From NCBI RefSeq assembly GCF_003386535.1, contig NZ_QTTN01000011.1, forward strand, positions 62,001-126,000: a stretch of DNA of 64,000 nucleotides. The letters run 5' to 3'. Below the pieces are notes generated by a model that saw only the letters and a program-made list of their open reading frames with translations, searched no databases and was not told where the DNA came from. The position numbers and the translations under genes are program-made. This document shows positions 9,041 to 17,428 of the stretch, one piece after another. Each line of letters starts with the position of its first letter. Position 1 is the first letter of the stretch. Origin of the DNA: Paenibacillus taihuensis (lineage in GTDB: Bacteria > Bacillota > Bacilli > Paenibacillales > Paenibacillaceae).

Positions 9041-9084
9041 GGACGTTCCCCTCGCTAGTTTGCGCCGTGGGAGCGTCCTTCTTT
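9041..9084. terminator. Bidirectional terminator between tetR and glpX
   Basis: GGACGTTCCC / GGGAGCGTCC stem (one G-T pair) flanked by AAAAAA on the left and TTCTTTC on the right, between two convergent genes. Confidence 0.8.
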
Positions 9085-9105
9085 CATGTCAAATATCGGC
9101 TACAT

Positions 9106-10089
9106 CTACGTGCCGTTTTGACCTAGCTGGTTAAGCAGCGGCTTGTTCGGCAAGTAATGCTGCGATTTGATGTAGCGGATCGTTCGCGTCTTCGCCCGCA
9201 TCACGATGGAATGGGTCTCGGCGCGCTGTCCTGGCAGCATCGTGACACCGCCGAGAAACTCGCCAGGCGTCACCCCTGTAGCTGCAAAAATAACATCCGC
9301 ATCTCCCACCATATCATTCATCCGCAGCAGCTTGCGCGGGTCCGCTAATCCCATCGCGATACAGCGCTGCTCTTGTTCTTCATTCTCAGGCATGAGGCGG
9401 CCTTGAATTTCGCCGCCCAAGCATTTGAGCGCCGCGGCTGCGAGCACTCCTTCCGGCGCGCCGCCGGAGCCGACATACAGGTCGATGCCCGCCTCTGGAA
9501 AAGCCGGCGCAATCGCACCTGCAACGTCGCCATCGGACAGGAATTTGATGCGCACGCCAACCTCGCGCAGCGTCCGAATGATGTCCCCATGGCGTTTGCG
9601 ATCAAGCAGCATGACCGTCAGGTCCGACACTTGCTTGTTCAGCACAAGGGCTGCCTTCTCGACCGTTGTCCGAATCGGGTCCTCAATGCTGAGCTTGCCG
9701 GCCAGCGCAGGGCCGACAGCAAGCTTCTCCATATACATGTCCGGCGCATGCAGCAGCTTCCCCTTCGGCGCGACTGCAATGACCGCCATTGCATTGTTGA
9801 GCCCGCGCGCAACAAGCTCCGTTCCTTCAAGCGGGTCAACGGCCACGTCTACCTCAGGCCCTTGGAGGCTGCCTACTTCCTCGCCGATATAGAGCATCGG
9901 CGCTTCGTCCATCTCGCCTTCGCCGATGACGACGGTGCCCCGCATCGACACCGAATCGAGCATGCCGCGCATCGCATTCGTTGCTGCTTCATCGGCATGA
10001 TGCTTATCGCCCCGCCCCATCCATGGAGCGGCAGCGAGCGCCGCCAGCTCCGTGACGCGGACAATTTCCAGTGCAAGTTCACGTTCCAC
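9106..10089 (-). CDS. glpX: Class II fructose-1,6-bisphosphatase
   Basis: 327 aa, the usual length for GlpX. It hydrolyses fructose-1,6-bisphosphate to fructose-6-phosphate in gluconeogenesis. Metal-binding motifs are visible: GEGEMDEAPMLYIGE (about residues 57-71) and DPLEGTELVARG (about 87-98), and the C-terminal LPGQRAETHSIVMR. The start is GTG preceded by AGGAGTG. The gene lies 34 bp after the PEP-synthase regulator and 0.9 kb after ccpN, forming a gluconeogenesis block. It ends at a terminator shared with tetR. Confidence 0.93.
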   Translation of the reverse strand: MERELALEIVRVTELAALAAAPWMGRGDKHHADEAATNAMRGMLDSVSMRGTVVIGEGEMDEAPMLYIGEEVGSLQGPEVDVAVDPLEGTELVARGLNNAMAVIAVAPKGKLLHAPDMYMEKLAVGPALAGKLSIEDPIRTTVEKAALVLNKQVSDLTVMLLDRKRHGDIIRTLREVGVRIKFLSDGDVAGAIAPAFPEAGIDLYVGSGGAPEGVLAAAALKCLGGEIQGRLMPENEEQEQRCIAMGLADPRKLLRMNDMVGDADVIFAATGVTPGEFLGGVTMLPGQRAETHSIVMRAKTRTIRYIKSQHYLPNKPLLNQLGQNGT

Positions 10090-10123
10090 GTGCAGTCACA
10101 CTCCTATTTTCTAGAAATTGGCG

Positions 10124-10945
10124 CTAGATCTCGTAATCCTGCAATAATCCGATAATGAGGCCTGCCGTTTCCTCGATTGCTTTTTCCGATACGTCGATAA
10201 TGGGGCAATTCAGCTTTCTCATCAGCTCGCTTGCATACGTGAGCTCTGCACGGATACGCTGGGCCGAAGCGTATTTCGCAGAGAACGGCAGCCCCATCGC
10301 TTTGAGCCGCTCCGTCCGGATGCTCGCCAGTTTATCTGGATTCATCATCAGCCCAACGACTAAGCGCCCGCCGGCGAATAATTCGTCCGGCACTTTCACC
10401 TCAGGCACAAGCGGCAGGTTCGCAACCCGAACTCCTTTGTGCGCCAAATAAATGCTCAGCGGCGTCTTCGAAGTCCGTGACACGCCGATCAGGACAACCT
10501 CTGCGAGCAGCAGCCCTTTCGTATCCTTACCATCGTCGTATTTGACCGCGAACTCAATGGCTTCAATCCGGCGGAAGTAGTCATCATCGAGTGTATGAAG
10601 CAATCCCGGCTGGCGCTTAGGCGAACCGCCAAGCGTATCGATAAACGCCTGCATGACCGGACCGAGAACATCAACCACCCGCACGCCGCGGATACGCGAT
10701 TCTTCCTTCATCGTCTCCCGCAGCTCTGGCTGTACGAGTGTGTATGCGATGAATCCACCTGTCGCGGCCGCCTCAGTGACAATATGGACAATTTCATCTT
10801 CTGTTTTCAGATGACTAAATCTGATTAACTTCACTCCTGCAGAAGCGAATTGCCGCATCGCAGCCTTCACGACCGTTTCCGCCGTCTCCCCAACCGCATC
10901 AGAGCAAATATAGATCGGCTGCGTCCTTTTCCCCTCGTTATCCAC
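10124..10945 (-). CDS. yqfL: Pyruvate,phosphate dikinase / PEP synthase regulatory protein (DUF299)
   Basis: 273 aa. Bifunctional kinase/pyrophosphorylase family that switches PEP synthase or pyruvate,phosphate dikinase off and on by phosphorylating a threonine next to the catalytic histidine. The N-terminus IYICSDAVGETAETV and the P-loop-like GVSRTSKTPLSIYLA (about residues 156-170) are family hallmarks. The start is GTG with GGAGGA upstream. It is adjacent to ccpN, the same order as in Bacillus subtilis (ccpN-yqfL), which supports the name. The target dikinase gene is not in the window. Confidence 0.9.
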   Translation of the reverse strand: MDNEGKRTQPIYICSDAVGETAETVVKAAMRQFASAGVKLIRFSHLKTEDEIVHIVTEAAATGGFIAYTLVQPELRETMKEESRIRGVRVVDVLGPVMQAFIDTLGGSPKRQPGLLHTLDDDYFRRIEAIEFAVKYDDGKDTKGLLLAEVVLIGVSRTSKTPLSIYLAHKGVRVANLPLVPEVKVPDELFAGGRLVVGLMMNPDKLASIRTERLKAMGLPFSAKYASAQRIRAELTYASELMRKLNCPIIDVSEKAIEETAGLIIGLLQDYEI

Positions 10946-10957
10946 GCGCCTGTCCTC

Positions 10958-11605
10958 CTATTCGTGCCGGTCCGATTCCAGCTCCATCATCCAATGCAAA
11001 ATATTCGTTTTGCTAATCCAGCCAATCACTTCGAATTTGCGCGAGCACTGCTCTTCCTTCGCCACAACAGGCAGGCCGTCCAGCTCTTGTACGAGCATCT
11101 TCTTCACTGCTTCCAGCAGAGGCTGATCCGGATACACCGCCGCAACCGCAGGAATTCTCGCCATCGCCATGCTGACTGGCAGCGCTGATGCACTCGCATT
11201 TCCGAGCGTGACCTTAAGCAGTTCCTTCGGCGTAACGACACCGACCAAATGCCGGTTCGCATCGATAACGGTCAGCGCCTCCGCATTCCCCATGAACAGA
11301 GAGATAACCGCATCCTGTACAGTCGCTGTCTCCATTACGCTGTTCGGCAGTCCTTGCACATCCTTCACGTAGGCATCCGCCCAGCGCTTCAGCGACTGGT
11401 CCTGGCTACCTACCGCCGCACCCGGAAAATACCCGACTCTCGGCTTCGCTTCGAGCAGCCGCAGCATAACGAGCAAGGATAGATCCGCGCGCAGCGTCGG
11501 TTTGCCCGTCCCCAGCATTTCTGCCAGTTGATCGCCCGTTATCGGGGCATGCAGCTTCACAAACTTCAATATTTCGAGTTGTCTTGCCGTTAAGGTGATG
11601 TCCAT
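10958..11605 (-). CDS. ccpN: CcpN-like transcriptional repressor (HTH + two CBS domains)
   Basis: 215 aa. Residues 1-65 form a DeoR/YqzB-type winged helix-turn-helix (LTARQLEILKFVKLHAPITG, then GKPTLRADLSLLVMLRLLEA). Two CBS domains follow at about 80-140 and 146-208 and should bind adenine nucleotides. CcpN in B. subtilis represses gapB and pckA during glycolysis. Gene order with yqfL and, here, glpX supports the assignment. The yqfL start lies 13 bp after the stop, so the two are probably one transcript. Confidence 0.88.
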   Translation of the reverse strand: MDITLTARQLEILKFVKLHAPITGDQLAEMLGTGKPTLRADLSLLVMLRLLEAKPRVGYFPGAAVGSQDQSLKRWADAYVKDVQGLPNSVMETATVQDAVISLFMGNAEALTVIDANRHLVGVVTPKELLKVTLGNASASALPVSMAMARIPAVAAVYPDQPLLEAVKKMLVQELDGLPVVAKEEQCSRKFEVIGWISKTNILHWMMELESDRHE

Positions 11606-11710
11606 CCACTCCCGTACAATCAGACGTCTTAATTAGTAAATAATGTATCATATTCAGAAAATGTTACACAATATATGTTTGGCTATTTTTATGTAAAAAT
11701 GAGAAAGGTC

Positions 11711-11762
11711 AAAAAGCCTTCTTGCGCCGTCCCCGGAGAACCGGAGTCGATGCTAGAAGGCT
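11711..11762 (-). terminator. Terminator of gerE
   Basis: On the minus strand AGCCTTCTAGC pairs with GCAAGAAGGCT and is followed by TTTTTGACC; an inner GGTTCTCC region extends the structure. Confidence 0.75.
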
Positions 11763-11789
11763 GAGCAAGGTATGCGGTGGAAAACTGTG

Positions 11790-12011
11790 TCAAATCTTTA
11801 ACTCCCCAAGCTTTATAAGCTCGACAACCGCTTGTGAACGACCTTTAACGTTCAACTTTTGCATGACGTTGGAAATGTGGTTTCGAACAGTTTTCTCGCT
11901 GATAAACAGCTGCTGCGCGATATCTCTTGTCGTTTTATCCTGTACAAGCAGCTCGAAAACTTCGCGTTCACGATGTGTTAAAAGAAACTTGCTCTTCTGG
12001 TCGCTACCCAT
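11790..12011 (-). CDS. gerE: Spore germination/coat regulator GerE
   Basis: 73 aa, a stand-alone LuxR-type helix-turn-helix, against 74 aa in B. subtilis. The sequence LTHREREVFELLVQDKTTRD and ISEKTVRNHISNVMQKLNVK is close to B. subtilis GerE as I remember it. GerE is a late mother-cell regulator that tunes sigma-K coat genes. The ATG at 12011 lies 11 nt after AAGGAGGGG; a GTG at 12023 overlaps that SD and is unlikely. It is preceded by a sigma-K-like promoter and followed by a terminator. Confidence 0.93.
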   Translation of the reverse strand: MGSDQKSKFLLTHREREVFELLVQDKTTRDIAQQLFISEKTVRNHISNVMQKLNVKGRSQAVVELIKLGELKI

Positions 12012-12076
12012 TAATTTTGTCACCCCTCCTTGCTCGGGTTTTTATGGTTTAACAAGGTTAAGGGATACAGTCAAAT

Positions 12077-12105
12077 TATCTTATGATCAGGCGCCTGTAG
12101 TGGTG
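12077..12105 (-). promoter_or_regulatory. Sigma-K-type promoter of gerE
   Basis: On the minus strand CACC (12105-12102), a 16-bp spacer and CATAAGATA (12085-12077). This matches the sigma-K pattern of -35 AC and -10 CATAnnnTA at 16 bp. It lies about 65 bp before the gerE start, and gerE is a known sigma-K gene. Confidence 0.7.
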
Positions 12106-12240
12106 CGGTATGTCTAGAAAAATGGGCGGGTATTTGTCGTATTGCAGTTGTCCCTGTCGGAAACGTACAGCTCCATTTGGAGATGTAATTATGGTAAAAT
12201 GAGGACAACCACTAAGGTTATTCAAATGGGAGGGCTGAGC

Positions 12241-12489
12241 ATGAAATGGCAGCAAGTACGAGAATTATTCCCTGACCAATTTGTACTGATATCCATTCTT
12301 GATTACCGAGAGTATGATGATAAAAAACTTATCACTGAGGTAGCCCCGATCCGGGCTGTACCTGATGAGAAGACTACCAAAGAGTTCTTCAGTGCTGATC
12401 CTGGAAGTATCGTATATCACACTGCTAATAAGGATTGTGTTATTCATCTTCGGAAGGATCCACTCTTGCGAGTAAGGCGTGAATCATGA
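12241..12489 (+). CDS. Small hypothetical protein preceding a retropepsin-like gene
   Basis: 82 aa, soluble, no signal or membrane segment (MKWQQVRELFPDQFVLISIL... ending HLRKDPLLRVRRES). The ATG at 12241 follows GGGAGGG by 6-7 nt. It overlaps the next gene by 4 bp (ATGA), a sign of coupled translation. I recall similar small proteins standing before retropepsin-like proteins in Bacilli, so it may be a partner or antidote of that protein, but no function is known. Confidence 0.7.
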   Translation: MKWQQVRELFPDQFVLISILDYREYDDKKLITEVAPIRAVPDEKTTKEFFSADPGSIVYHTANKDCVIHLRKDPLLRVRRES

Positions 12490-12722
12490 GGTTTAACTAC
12501 GATGGGCAACTGCTGACATATGGGATCGGTGGTTCTGTTGCGTTCTACACCAAGATATTAGATGAGATTTTCATTGATAAGGTGCGACTTACGGAAGTAG
12601 AAATTGATGTTGGAATGCTACCACGACATCATAAAGGGCTACTTGGGCTAGATATTTTAAAAAAGTATGGATTTATAATTGATCTGCATCAATTGGAACT
12701 ATATACGTCGCATAATAACTAA
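12486..12722 (+). pseudogene. Retropepsin-like aspartyl protease missing its catalytic segment
   Basis: 78 aa. The C-terminal half is a clear retropepsin-like fold: YGIGGSVAFYTKIL, the strand VEIDVGML, the hallmark GLLGLDILKKYGFIIDL and LELY. Full-length relatives begin with about ten residues like MRFNYDGQLLT, then carry some 50 residues with the catalytic DTGA motif before YGIGGS. Here the first part joins YGIGGS directly, so the catalytic region seems to have been removed by an in-frame deletion. It may be dead as a protease or retained as a binding protein. Length and missing segment are judged from memory of the family. It overlaps the upstream gene by 4 bp. Confidence 0.65.
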
Positions 12723-12735
12723 CTACGCTGTTAGG

Positions 12736-12777
12736 TCAAAGAACCCTCTGTCATCTTAATGACAGAGGGTTCTTTGA
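12736..12777 (+). terminator. Strong terminator after the retropepsin-like gene
   Basis: Perfect 19-bp stem TCAAAGAACCCTCTGTCAT (12736-12754) with its complement at 12759-12777 and a CTTA loop. The A/T-rich ends suit either direction. The rest of the spacer up to 12888 shows nothing I recognise. Confidence 0.85.
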
Positions 12778-12887
12778 TTAAGTTAATAAACGGCGTTTAT
12801 CGGATTACAGAGTCGTTAATCGCTCAAAATTACATATTACTGCAAGTTAACGGACCATATAATCGTTATTTAGCTAAATAGAACCTT

Positions 12888-12914
12888 AAAAAAGCCAGCC
12901 CCCCAAGGGACTGG
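12888..12914 (-). terminator. Terminator of the PhyH gene
   Basis: On the minus strand CCAGTCCC pairs with GGGGCTGG (one T-G pair) and is followed by CTTTTTTAAG, immediately after the PhyH stop. Confidence 0.75.
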
Positions 12915-12918
12915 TGTC

Positions 12919-13878
12919 TTAGTTCCTATCCTTGCTCCTGCCTTGCCTTTGCACGAACTCCACCTTACGCCGCCAATAATCCCCATGCGCATAGCGATAC
13001 TGCTCCGGCTTCTTCGCTTCGTGAATCGCGAAGCCGCCTTGCGGCTTGTATTCGAATGGCGTCTCGCCCTGCGTATACGCCGCTTGCTTGCGGCGCTCGA
13101 TGCAATCGTACAGCATATGCTGTTTCAGCGCGAGGTACTCGAGCGTGTGCGGGCCGAACTCGGCCTCGATTTCACCGGGGCGGAACTCGTAGTACACGGT
13201 GCGGCGCAGCGGATTGCCGTCGCCTGCAGGCGATCCGTGCAGCACTTCGATGTTGTGCAGAATGACATCGCCAGGCTGCATCGGCACTGGGATCGCATCG
13301 TCCGTCGAGAAGCCCGGCTGCTTGATGCGATTGTCCGCTTCTTCCGCGCTCCAGCGATTCGTTCCCGGAATAACCCACAGGCAAGTCTGCAGATCGGCTT
13401 CATCGAGATAGAAATCGACATTGAAGATTGGCCGCGGATCGGTGCAGCCCTCCGGAACGGCAGCGTCACGATGCCATGGCACGATGACCCCTTCGTTCGG
13501 CGCTTTCAGCACCATCGAATCCCATGTCGGGATGAAGTTCACGCCTTGCAGCTTCTCCACCGTCCGCAAAATAAACGGATGTCCCAGCAGCACCTTCATC
13601 GGATCGCTTTTCTCAATGACATACTCCACTCGGCGCAGTATCGGCTGGCCTGATTTCACACCGACACCGTACATGAAATCGGGATGATCCAGTTCCTCCG
13701 CCATCCCCTGATCGACAAGCTTCTGCATCTCTGCCTGCGCGAGGCTCAGCTCTTCACCGCGAATGACATTGCGAATTACGAGAAAACCATTTTCCAAGAA
13801 AAATTGCGCTTGTTCTTCGGTAATAACATCTTGCACAACCGCATCAACGTGAGGTAGCTTGATATCGATCACACCCAT
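12919..13878 (-). CDS. Phytanoyl-CoA dioxygenase (PhyH) family, Fe(II)/2-oxoglutarate oxygenase
   Basis: 319 aa. The iron ligands are visible as WHRDAAV (H136, D138) and LHNIEVLHGSPAG (distal H214), with a 2-oxoglutarate-binding Arg expected in NPLRRTVYYEFR. Such enzymes hydroxylate small molecules using O2; the substrate is unknown. The ATG at 13878 follows GGGAG at 9-10 nt, and the frame's longer upstream extension is not supported. It is divergent from an AraC regulator, which probably controls it. A second PhyH gene at 35054-35791 also neighbours an AraC gene. Confidence 0.85.
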   Translation of the reverse strand: MGVIDIKLPHVDAVVQDVITEEQAQFFLENGFLVIRNVIRGEELSLAQAEMQKLVDQGMAEELDHPDFMYGVGVKSGQPILRRVEYVIEKSDPMKVLLGHPFILRTVEKLQGVNFIPTWDSMVLKAPNEGVIVPWHRDAAVPEGCTDPRPIFNVDFYLDEADLQTCLWVIPGTNRWSAEEADNRIKQPGFSTDDAIPVPMQPGDVILHNIEVLHGSPAGDGNPLRRTVYYEFRPGEIEAEFGPHTLEYLALKQHMLYDCIERRKQAAYTQGETPFEYKPQGGFAIHEAKKPEQYRYAHGDYWRRKVEFVQRQGRSKDRN

Positions 13879-14025
13879 CACTAATCGCTCCCAAGTGTAT
13901 AATAACTTGCTCTTATACTTGTAAGTATAAGGGAACGGGCCATCCAAGTAAGTAGTTAAAAGTAACAAAGAGGTTGCCGAAATCACACGAATCTGCCATT
14001 GTGCTATGTAAGAGGTGATTCCCAA

Positions 14026-14892
14026 TTGTCCAAGGTTCCGCTATATCATCATCCGCTGCCCGAGCATGCGGAAGGGTCGTATTTTCACCCGCCGTATATT
14101 ACGCTTGGCCATCTGTTTCACGCACCATCGCAGTGGCATATTCCGAGCCGAATGCTGAGCAGCTATCAGTTTCAATATGTCGTAGAAGGCGCTGCTTCGT
14201 ATACGATTGAAGGTCAGACTTACATTACGAGACGCGGCGATCTCATCTATCATTCACCGCAGCAAATCCACGAAGTCCATACAATCCCGAATGAAAAATA
14301 CATCTGTATCTCGATTCTGTTCGAATTTGGCGATATCCCTTATCCGGTGGAGCAGTTGCTAGGATCTAATCGCTACCTCGGCAACTTTGCCGGGCATGAT
14401 ATAGAGACGATGCTTACGCAGCTGATCACGCACTATCAGCAGCCAGGGCTTGCCCACCATGCGCAGTGCCAGGGATTATTGATGCGCATTCTTGGCGAGT
14501 TGTCCGGCTGGAAGCAGGAGCAGGAGACGAAGACAGAACCTCAGCACAAGATCAAAACGAAAATGGTCCTCGTCCGCAACTATATCGCCGATCATTACAA
14601 TCAAGACATCCAGCATCATGAGCTTGAGCAGCTGTCGGGCTTAAGCCGTAACTATATTATTCTCAAGTTTCGTTCTGCCTTCGGCATTACGCCTTTCGAT
14701 TATTTAACGCGTGTGCGCATTGAGCGAGCCAAAGAGCTTGCCATTCAAACGAATATGTCCATCAGCGAGATCGCGAACGCTGTCGGCTACTCCGATGTAC
14801 ATACATTCGGCCGCATGTTCAAGAAGAAGCTTGGCACCAGCTTTAGCCAATTCTGCTCCACTATCGTGACGGACCGAATCGAGCACGAATGA
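14026..14892 (+). CDS. AraC-family transcriptional regulator with cupin sensor domain
   Basis: 288 aa. Residues about 15-110 form a cupin-type effector domain (SSYQFQYVVEGAASYTIEG, RRGDLIYHSPQQIHEVH). The C-terminal about 100 residues carry two helix-turn-helix motifs (HELEQLSGLSRNYIILKFRS and ISEIANAVGYSDVHTFGRMF). It starts at TTG 14026, 8 nt after AGAGGTG; an upstream in-frame ATG at 13999 has no SD. It is divergent from the PhyH gene across 147 bp and is probably its sugar-responsive activator. Confidence 0.88.
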   Translation: MSKVPLYHHPLPEHAEGSYFHPPYITLGHLFHAPSQWHIPSRMLSSYQFQYVVEGAASYTIEGQTYITRRGDLIYHSPQQIHEVHTIPNEKYICISILFEFGDIPYPVEQLLGSNRYLGNFAGHDIETMLTQLITHYQQPGLAHHAQCQGLLMRILGELSGWKQEQETKTEPQHKIKTKMVLVRNYIADHYNQDIQHHELEQLSGLSRNYIILKFRSAFGITPFDYLTRVRIERAKELAIQTNMSISEIANAVGYSDVHTFGRMFKKKLGTSFSQFCSTIVTDRIEHE

Positions 14893-14899
14893 AAGAAAA

Positions 14900-14930
14900 C
14901 AACTGATTCGCTAACCTGGCGAATCAGTTG
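14900..14930. terminator. Bidirectional terminator between araC-like and lipoprotein genes
   Basis: Perfect 12-bp stem CAACTGATTCGC / GCGAATCAGTTG with a 7-nt loop between convergent genes. The minus-strand side runs into TTTTCTTTC, the plus side into a weaker CTCTCCGTTT. Confidence 0.75.
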
Positions 14931-14980
14931 CTCTCCGTTTGCGAATAGTAAGGGATAAGACCGTGCTTACGTACTATGTG

Positions 14981-15838
14981 CTATCTGCGAGCTGGGAAAA
15001 TACGATCGACCATGGCGTTGAACTCTGCGATGAAGCCTTGGATCGGGTGACCAAGCTTCACATCATTCGCATAGCCAGTCATACGGTCGACGAAGTCCGG
15101 GTTCGCAGACACGTAAACATTTTTAATTTGCGGTGCCATCGCTTTGACTTCATTGGCTATCCGAGTCTTCAGATCGCCTGTTGCCGTCGTCGATGTATTA
15201 TTGTTCGTAAGCATCCGTGTCGTCGAGAACGGCATCGCACTTTGTGCACGGTAGTTCTTGTGGCCCGTCAGCATGTTCGGCGTTGAAATTGAGCTTGCTC
15301 GTGTGCCCTTGGTCTTGCTCATCGACGTGCCCGATGTAGCAGTCATCTTCATACCGGAGGTACCCATCGATCTAATCGACAGATACGGACGCTGGTATGC
15401 TTGCTGCGTACGGCTGAGCGGCGTTGGGGCTGCCGAGAAGCTCATTGCTCTTGGATGCGTTCCCTTTGCCGTTACATCGCGGTTGTCTTTGAGCGAAACC
15501 GCGACATAAGCATTGTCATCCGTCATCATGACATATGCTTTGTTCACTTCGGGCATCGCTTGAAGCCGCGTGGCAATGGAATCGCTCATCTCCAGGCGGT
15601 AGTTCTTATGAAGCCCGATAATGTTGTTGCTGTTCAAGCGGTGGCCGTCTACCCGGTTCATCTCGTTCATCTGATCATTCGCAAATCTGGAATGAATGAT
15701 CCGATTGCCATTCATATCATAAGCTACACTATTGCCCCGGATATTACGGTTACCCAAATCGCCCTGCTTCTCCCCACACCCTGCCAACATCGTTGTCAAC
15801 AATGCGCCGGCTGCCAGCATTGCAAATTTCCGCTGCAT
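14981..15838 (-). CDS. YhcN/YlaJ-type sporulation lipoprotein
   Basis: 285 aa. The N-terminus is a lipoprotein signal with lipobox MLAGCG (Cys at residue 21). The body has two YhcN/YlaJ-like parts, SIATRLQAMPEVNKAYVMMTDDNAYVAV and the C-terminal TRIANEVKAMAPQIKNVYVSANPDFVDRM, separated by a Ser/Thr/Met-rich linker of about 100 residues. Proteins of this family are found on forespore membranes and affect germination. The ATG at 15838 follows GGAGG by 9 nt; the ATG at 15847 overlaps the SD. Confidence 0.85.
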   Translation of the reverse strand: MQRKFAMLAAGALLTTMLAGCGEKQGDLGNRNIRGNSVAYDMNGNRIIHSRFANDQMNEMNRVDGHRLNSNNIIGLHKNYRLEMSDSIATRLQAMPEVNKAYVMMTDDNAYVAVSLKDNRDVTAKGTHPRAMSFSAAPTPLSRTQQAYQRPYLSIRSMGTSGMKMTATSGTSMSKTKGTRASSISTPNMLTGHKNYRAQSAMPFSTTRMLTNNNTSTTATGDLKTRIANEVKAMAPQIKNVYVSANPDFVDRMTGYANDVKLGHPIQGFIAEFNAMVDRIFPARR

Positions 15839-15891
15839 GTGTCTCATCCTCCGTTTCGTAAGGGACCACTCTTGGCGGTCCGGTTATAGCG

Positions 15892-16374
15892 TTAGCCGGA
15901 GGGAGATGAGCTATGCTGGCAACTTTTTAGGTTAAGTACCGCCTTTTTGCCTTTGCCTTTGCCTGTGCCTTTGCCTTTGCCTTTGCCTTTGCCTTTGCGT
16001 GCTGTCTGCTTGTAGTCGAAGTACTCATGATACTTATCAATCTTCGTCTTCAGAAACTTCGAGAAACCGATCAGAGACGTCAGCGGATTGCGGATCTCAT
16101 GTGCAATGCCTGCAGCCATCTGTCCGGCAACGGAGAGCTTCTCCGAATGGATAAGCGCCTCCTCCTCCTTCTTCCGCCCGCGTATATCGCGAAAGACGCT
16201 CTGGACGACTGTACCTCTGCCGGGGTAGTTGCGAATGCGGGTACTGGAGGCTTCCACGTCAATGGTATTGCCATTGATGTCGATGAGGCAGCACTCTTCA
16301 AATTCATTGGGCTCGTCCGTCTGCATGACGTCACGGATCCGCTCCGTTGAACGATGGACGTCATCCGGATGCAT
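15892..16374 (-). pseudogene. Truncated PAS/HisKA sensor kinase remnant ending in a hexanucleotide repeat
   Basis: 160 codons. It begins inside a PAS domain (MHPDDVHRSTERIRDV, then the PAC-like STRIRNYPGRGTVVQSVFRDI) and continues through the HisKA helix KLSVAGQMAAGIAHEIRNPLTSLIGFSKF with the phospho-acceptor His. After about residue 120 the frame enters a KGKGKG run encoded by TTTGCC repeats and a short unrelated tail. The N-terminus and the whole ATPase domain are missing, so it cannot be an active kinase. It resembles sporulation kinases that feed Spo0F/Spo0A. It lies between the spore lipoprotein and an aldo/keto reductase gene. Confidence 0.8.
15943..15998. repeat. Hexanucleotide microsatellite (TTTGCC)n
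   Basis: About nine near-perfect TTTGCC units, one reading TGTGCC. They encode alternating Lys-Gly on the minus strand at the break point of the truncated kinase. Confidence 0.9.
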
Positions 16375-16391
16375 GAATCTCCATATAGGTT

Positions 16392-17372
16392 TTATAGTGC
16401 CCCAACTACGCGGTGAGGAACGTACAGCTCTTCAAGGAAATTAATTTCATCTGAGGTCAACGTTAAGGAAAGAGCTCCCATCATCTCTTCAAGCTGCTCT
16501 ATGCTCGTTACACCGATGATCGGAGATGCTACCTGCTTCTTCTGCAGCAGCCAAGCAAGCGCAACTTGAACACGTGGAACGCCGCGCTTTTCTGCGACCT
16601 CTGCGACCCTGTCAATAATGAACCGGTCTGTCTCAAAAGTTGGATCATATTTCATCTTCTGAGCGGGGTCCGTTTCGGAGCGGAATGTCGTTACGGACGG
16701 ATCGCGAACCAGGCGGCCTGAAGCGATCGGGCTGTACGGAATCACTCCGATTTGCTCAGCGACGCACAGCGGCATCATTTCTCTTTCTTCTTCACGGTAC
16801 ATCAGATTCATATGATTTTGCATCGCTACAAAACGTGTCCAGCCATGCTGTTCAGCGACATGAAGCGCCTTCTGAAATTGCCATGCGTACATAGCGGATG
16901 CGCCGATATATCTCGCTTTTCCCGCCTTCACAACATCGTGCAGCGCTTCCATCGTTTCTTCGATCGGTGTGTAGTAATCCCAGCGATGAATTTGGTACAG
17001 GTCCACATAGTCTGTGCCCAGTCGCTTCAGACTGGCATCGATTTGGCTCATTATCGCTTTGCGCGACAGCCCTGCTCCATTAGGACCATCCTGCATGCGG
17101 AAGAACACCTTCGTCGCAAGGACAATTTCATCCCGATTGGCGTAATCCTTCAACGCTCGTCCAACGATTTCTTCGCTTGATCCAATCCCGTACACATTCG
17201 CCGTGTCAAAGAAATTAATGCCCAGATCGAGCGCTCTCTTGATAACCGGACGGCTGTTCTCTTCATTAAGTACCCACGGATGATTCCACCGCGTTGCATC
17301 GCCAAAGCTCATACAGCCCAGGCAAAGACGGGAAACATCCAGCCCTGTATTGCCCAATTTCACATATTCCAT
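16392..17372 (-). CDS. Aldo/keto reductase
   Basis: 326 aa NAD(P)H-dependent reductase with a TIM barrel. Family signatures: catalytic Asp/Tyr region GINFFDTANVYGIGSSEEIVG (about residues 38-58), Lys in DEIVLATKVFF and the His in YVDLYQIHRWDY. The C-terminal cofactor loop VASPIIGVTSIEQLEEMMGAL is present. It probably reduces an aldehyde or sugar. The ATG at 17372 gives the canonical MEYVKLGNTGLDVS start; an extension to 17414 is not supported. A MerR-type promoter lies 57 bp upstream. Confidence 0.9.
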   Translation of the reverse strand: MEYVKLGNTGLDVSRLCLGCMSFGDATRWNHPWVLNEENSRPVIKRALDLGINFFDTANVYGIGSSEEIVGRALKDYANRDEIVLATKVFFRMQDGPNGAGLSRKAIMSQIDASLKRLGTDYVDLYQIHRWDYYTPIEETMEALHDVVKAGKARYIGASAMYAWQFQKALHVAEQHGWTRFVAMQNHMNLMYREEEREMMPLCVAEQIGVIPYSPIASGRLVRDPSVTTFRSETDPAQKMKYDPTFETDRFIIDRVAEVAEKRGVPRVQVALAWLLQKKQVASPIIGVTSIEQLEEMMGALSLTLTSDEINFLEELYVPHRVVGAL

Positions 17373-17428
17373 CTCATATTTTCCTGCTTCCCTAGAATGT
17401 TTTGGATGATTCAACTACGCACTACCAA

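Noticed and set aside
9373-10155. Long plus-strand frame opposite glpX (260 codons), and similar long frames opposite other genes
   Set aside because: It mirrors a well-recognised gene on the other strand, has low-complexity composition and no SD or family motif. It is a GC-rich shadow frame.
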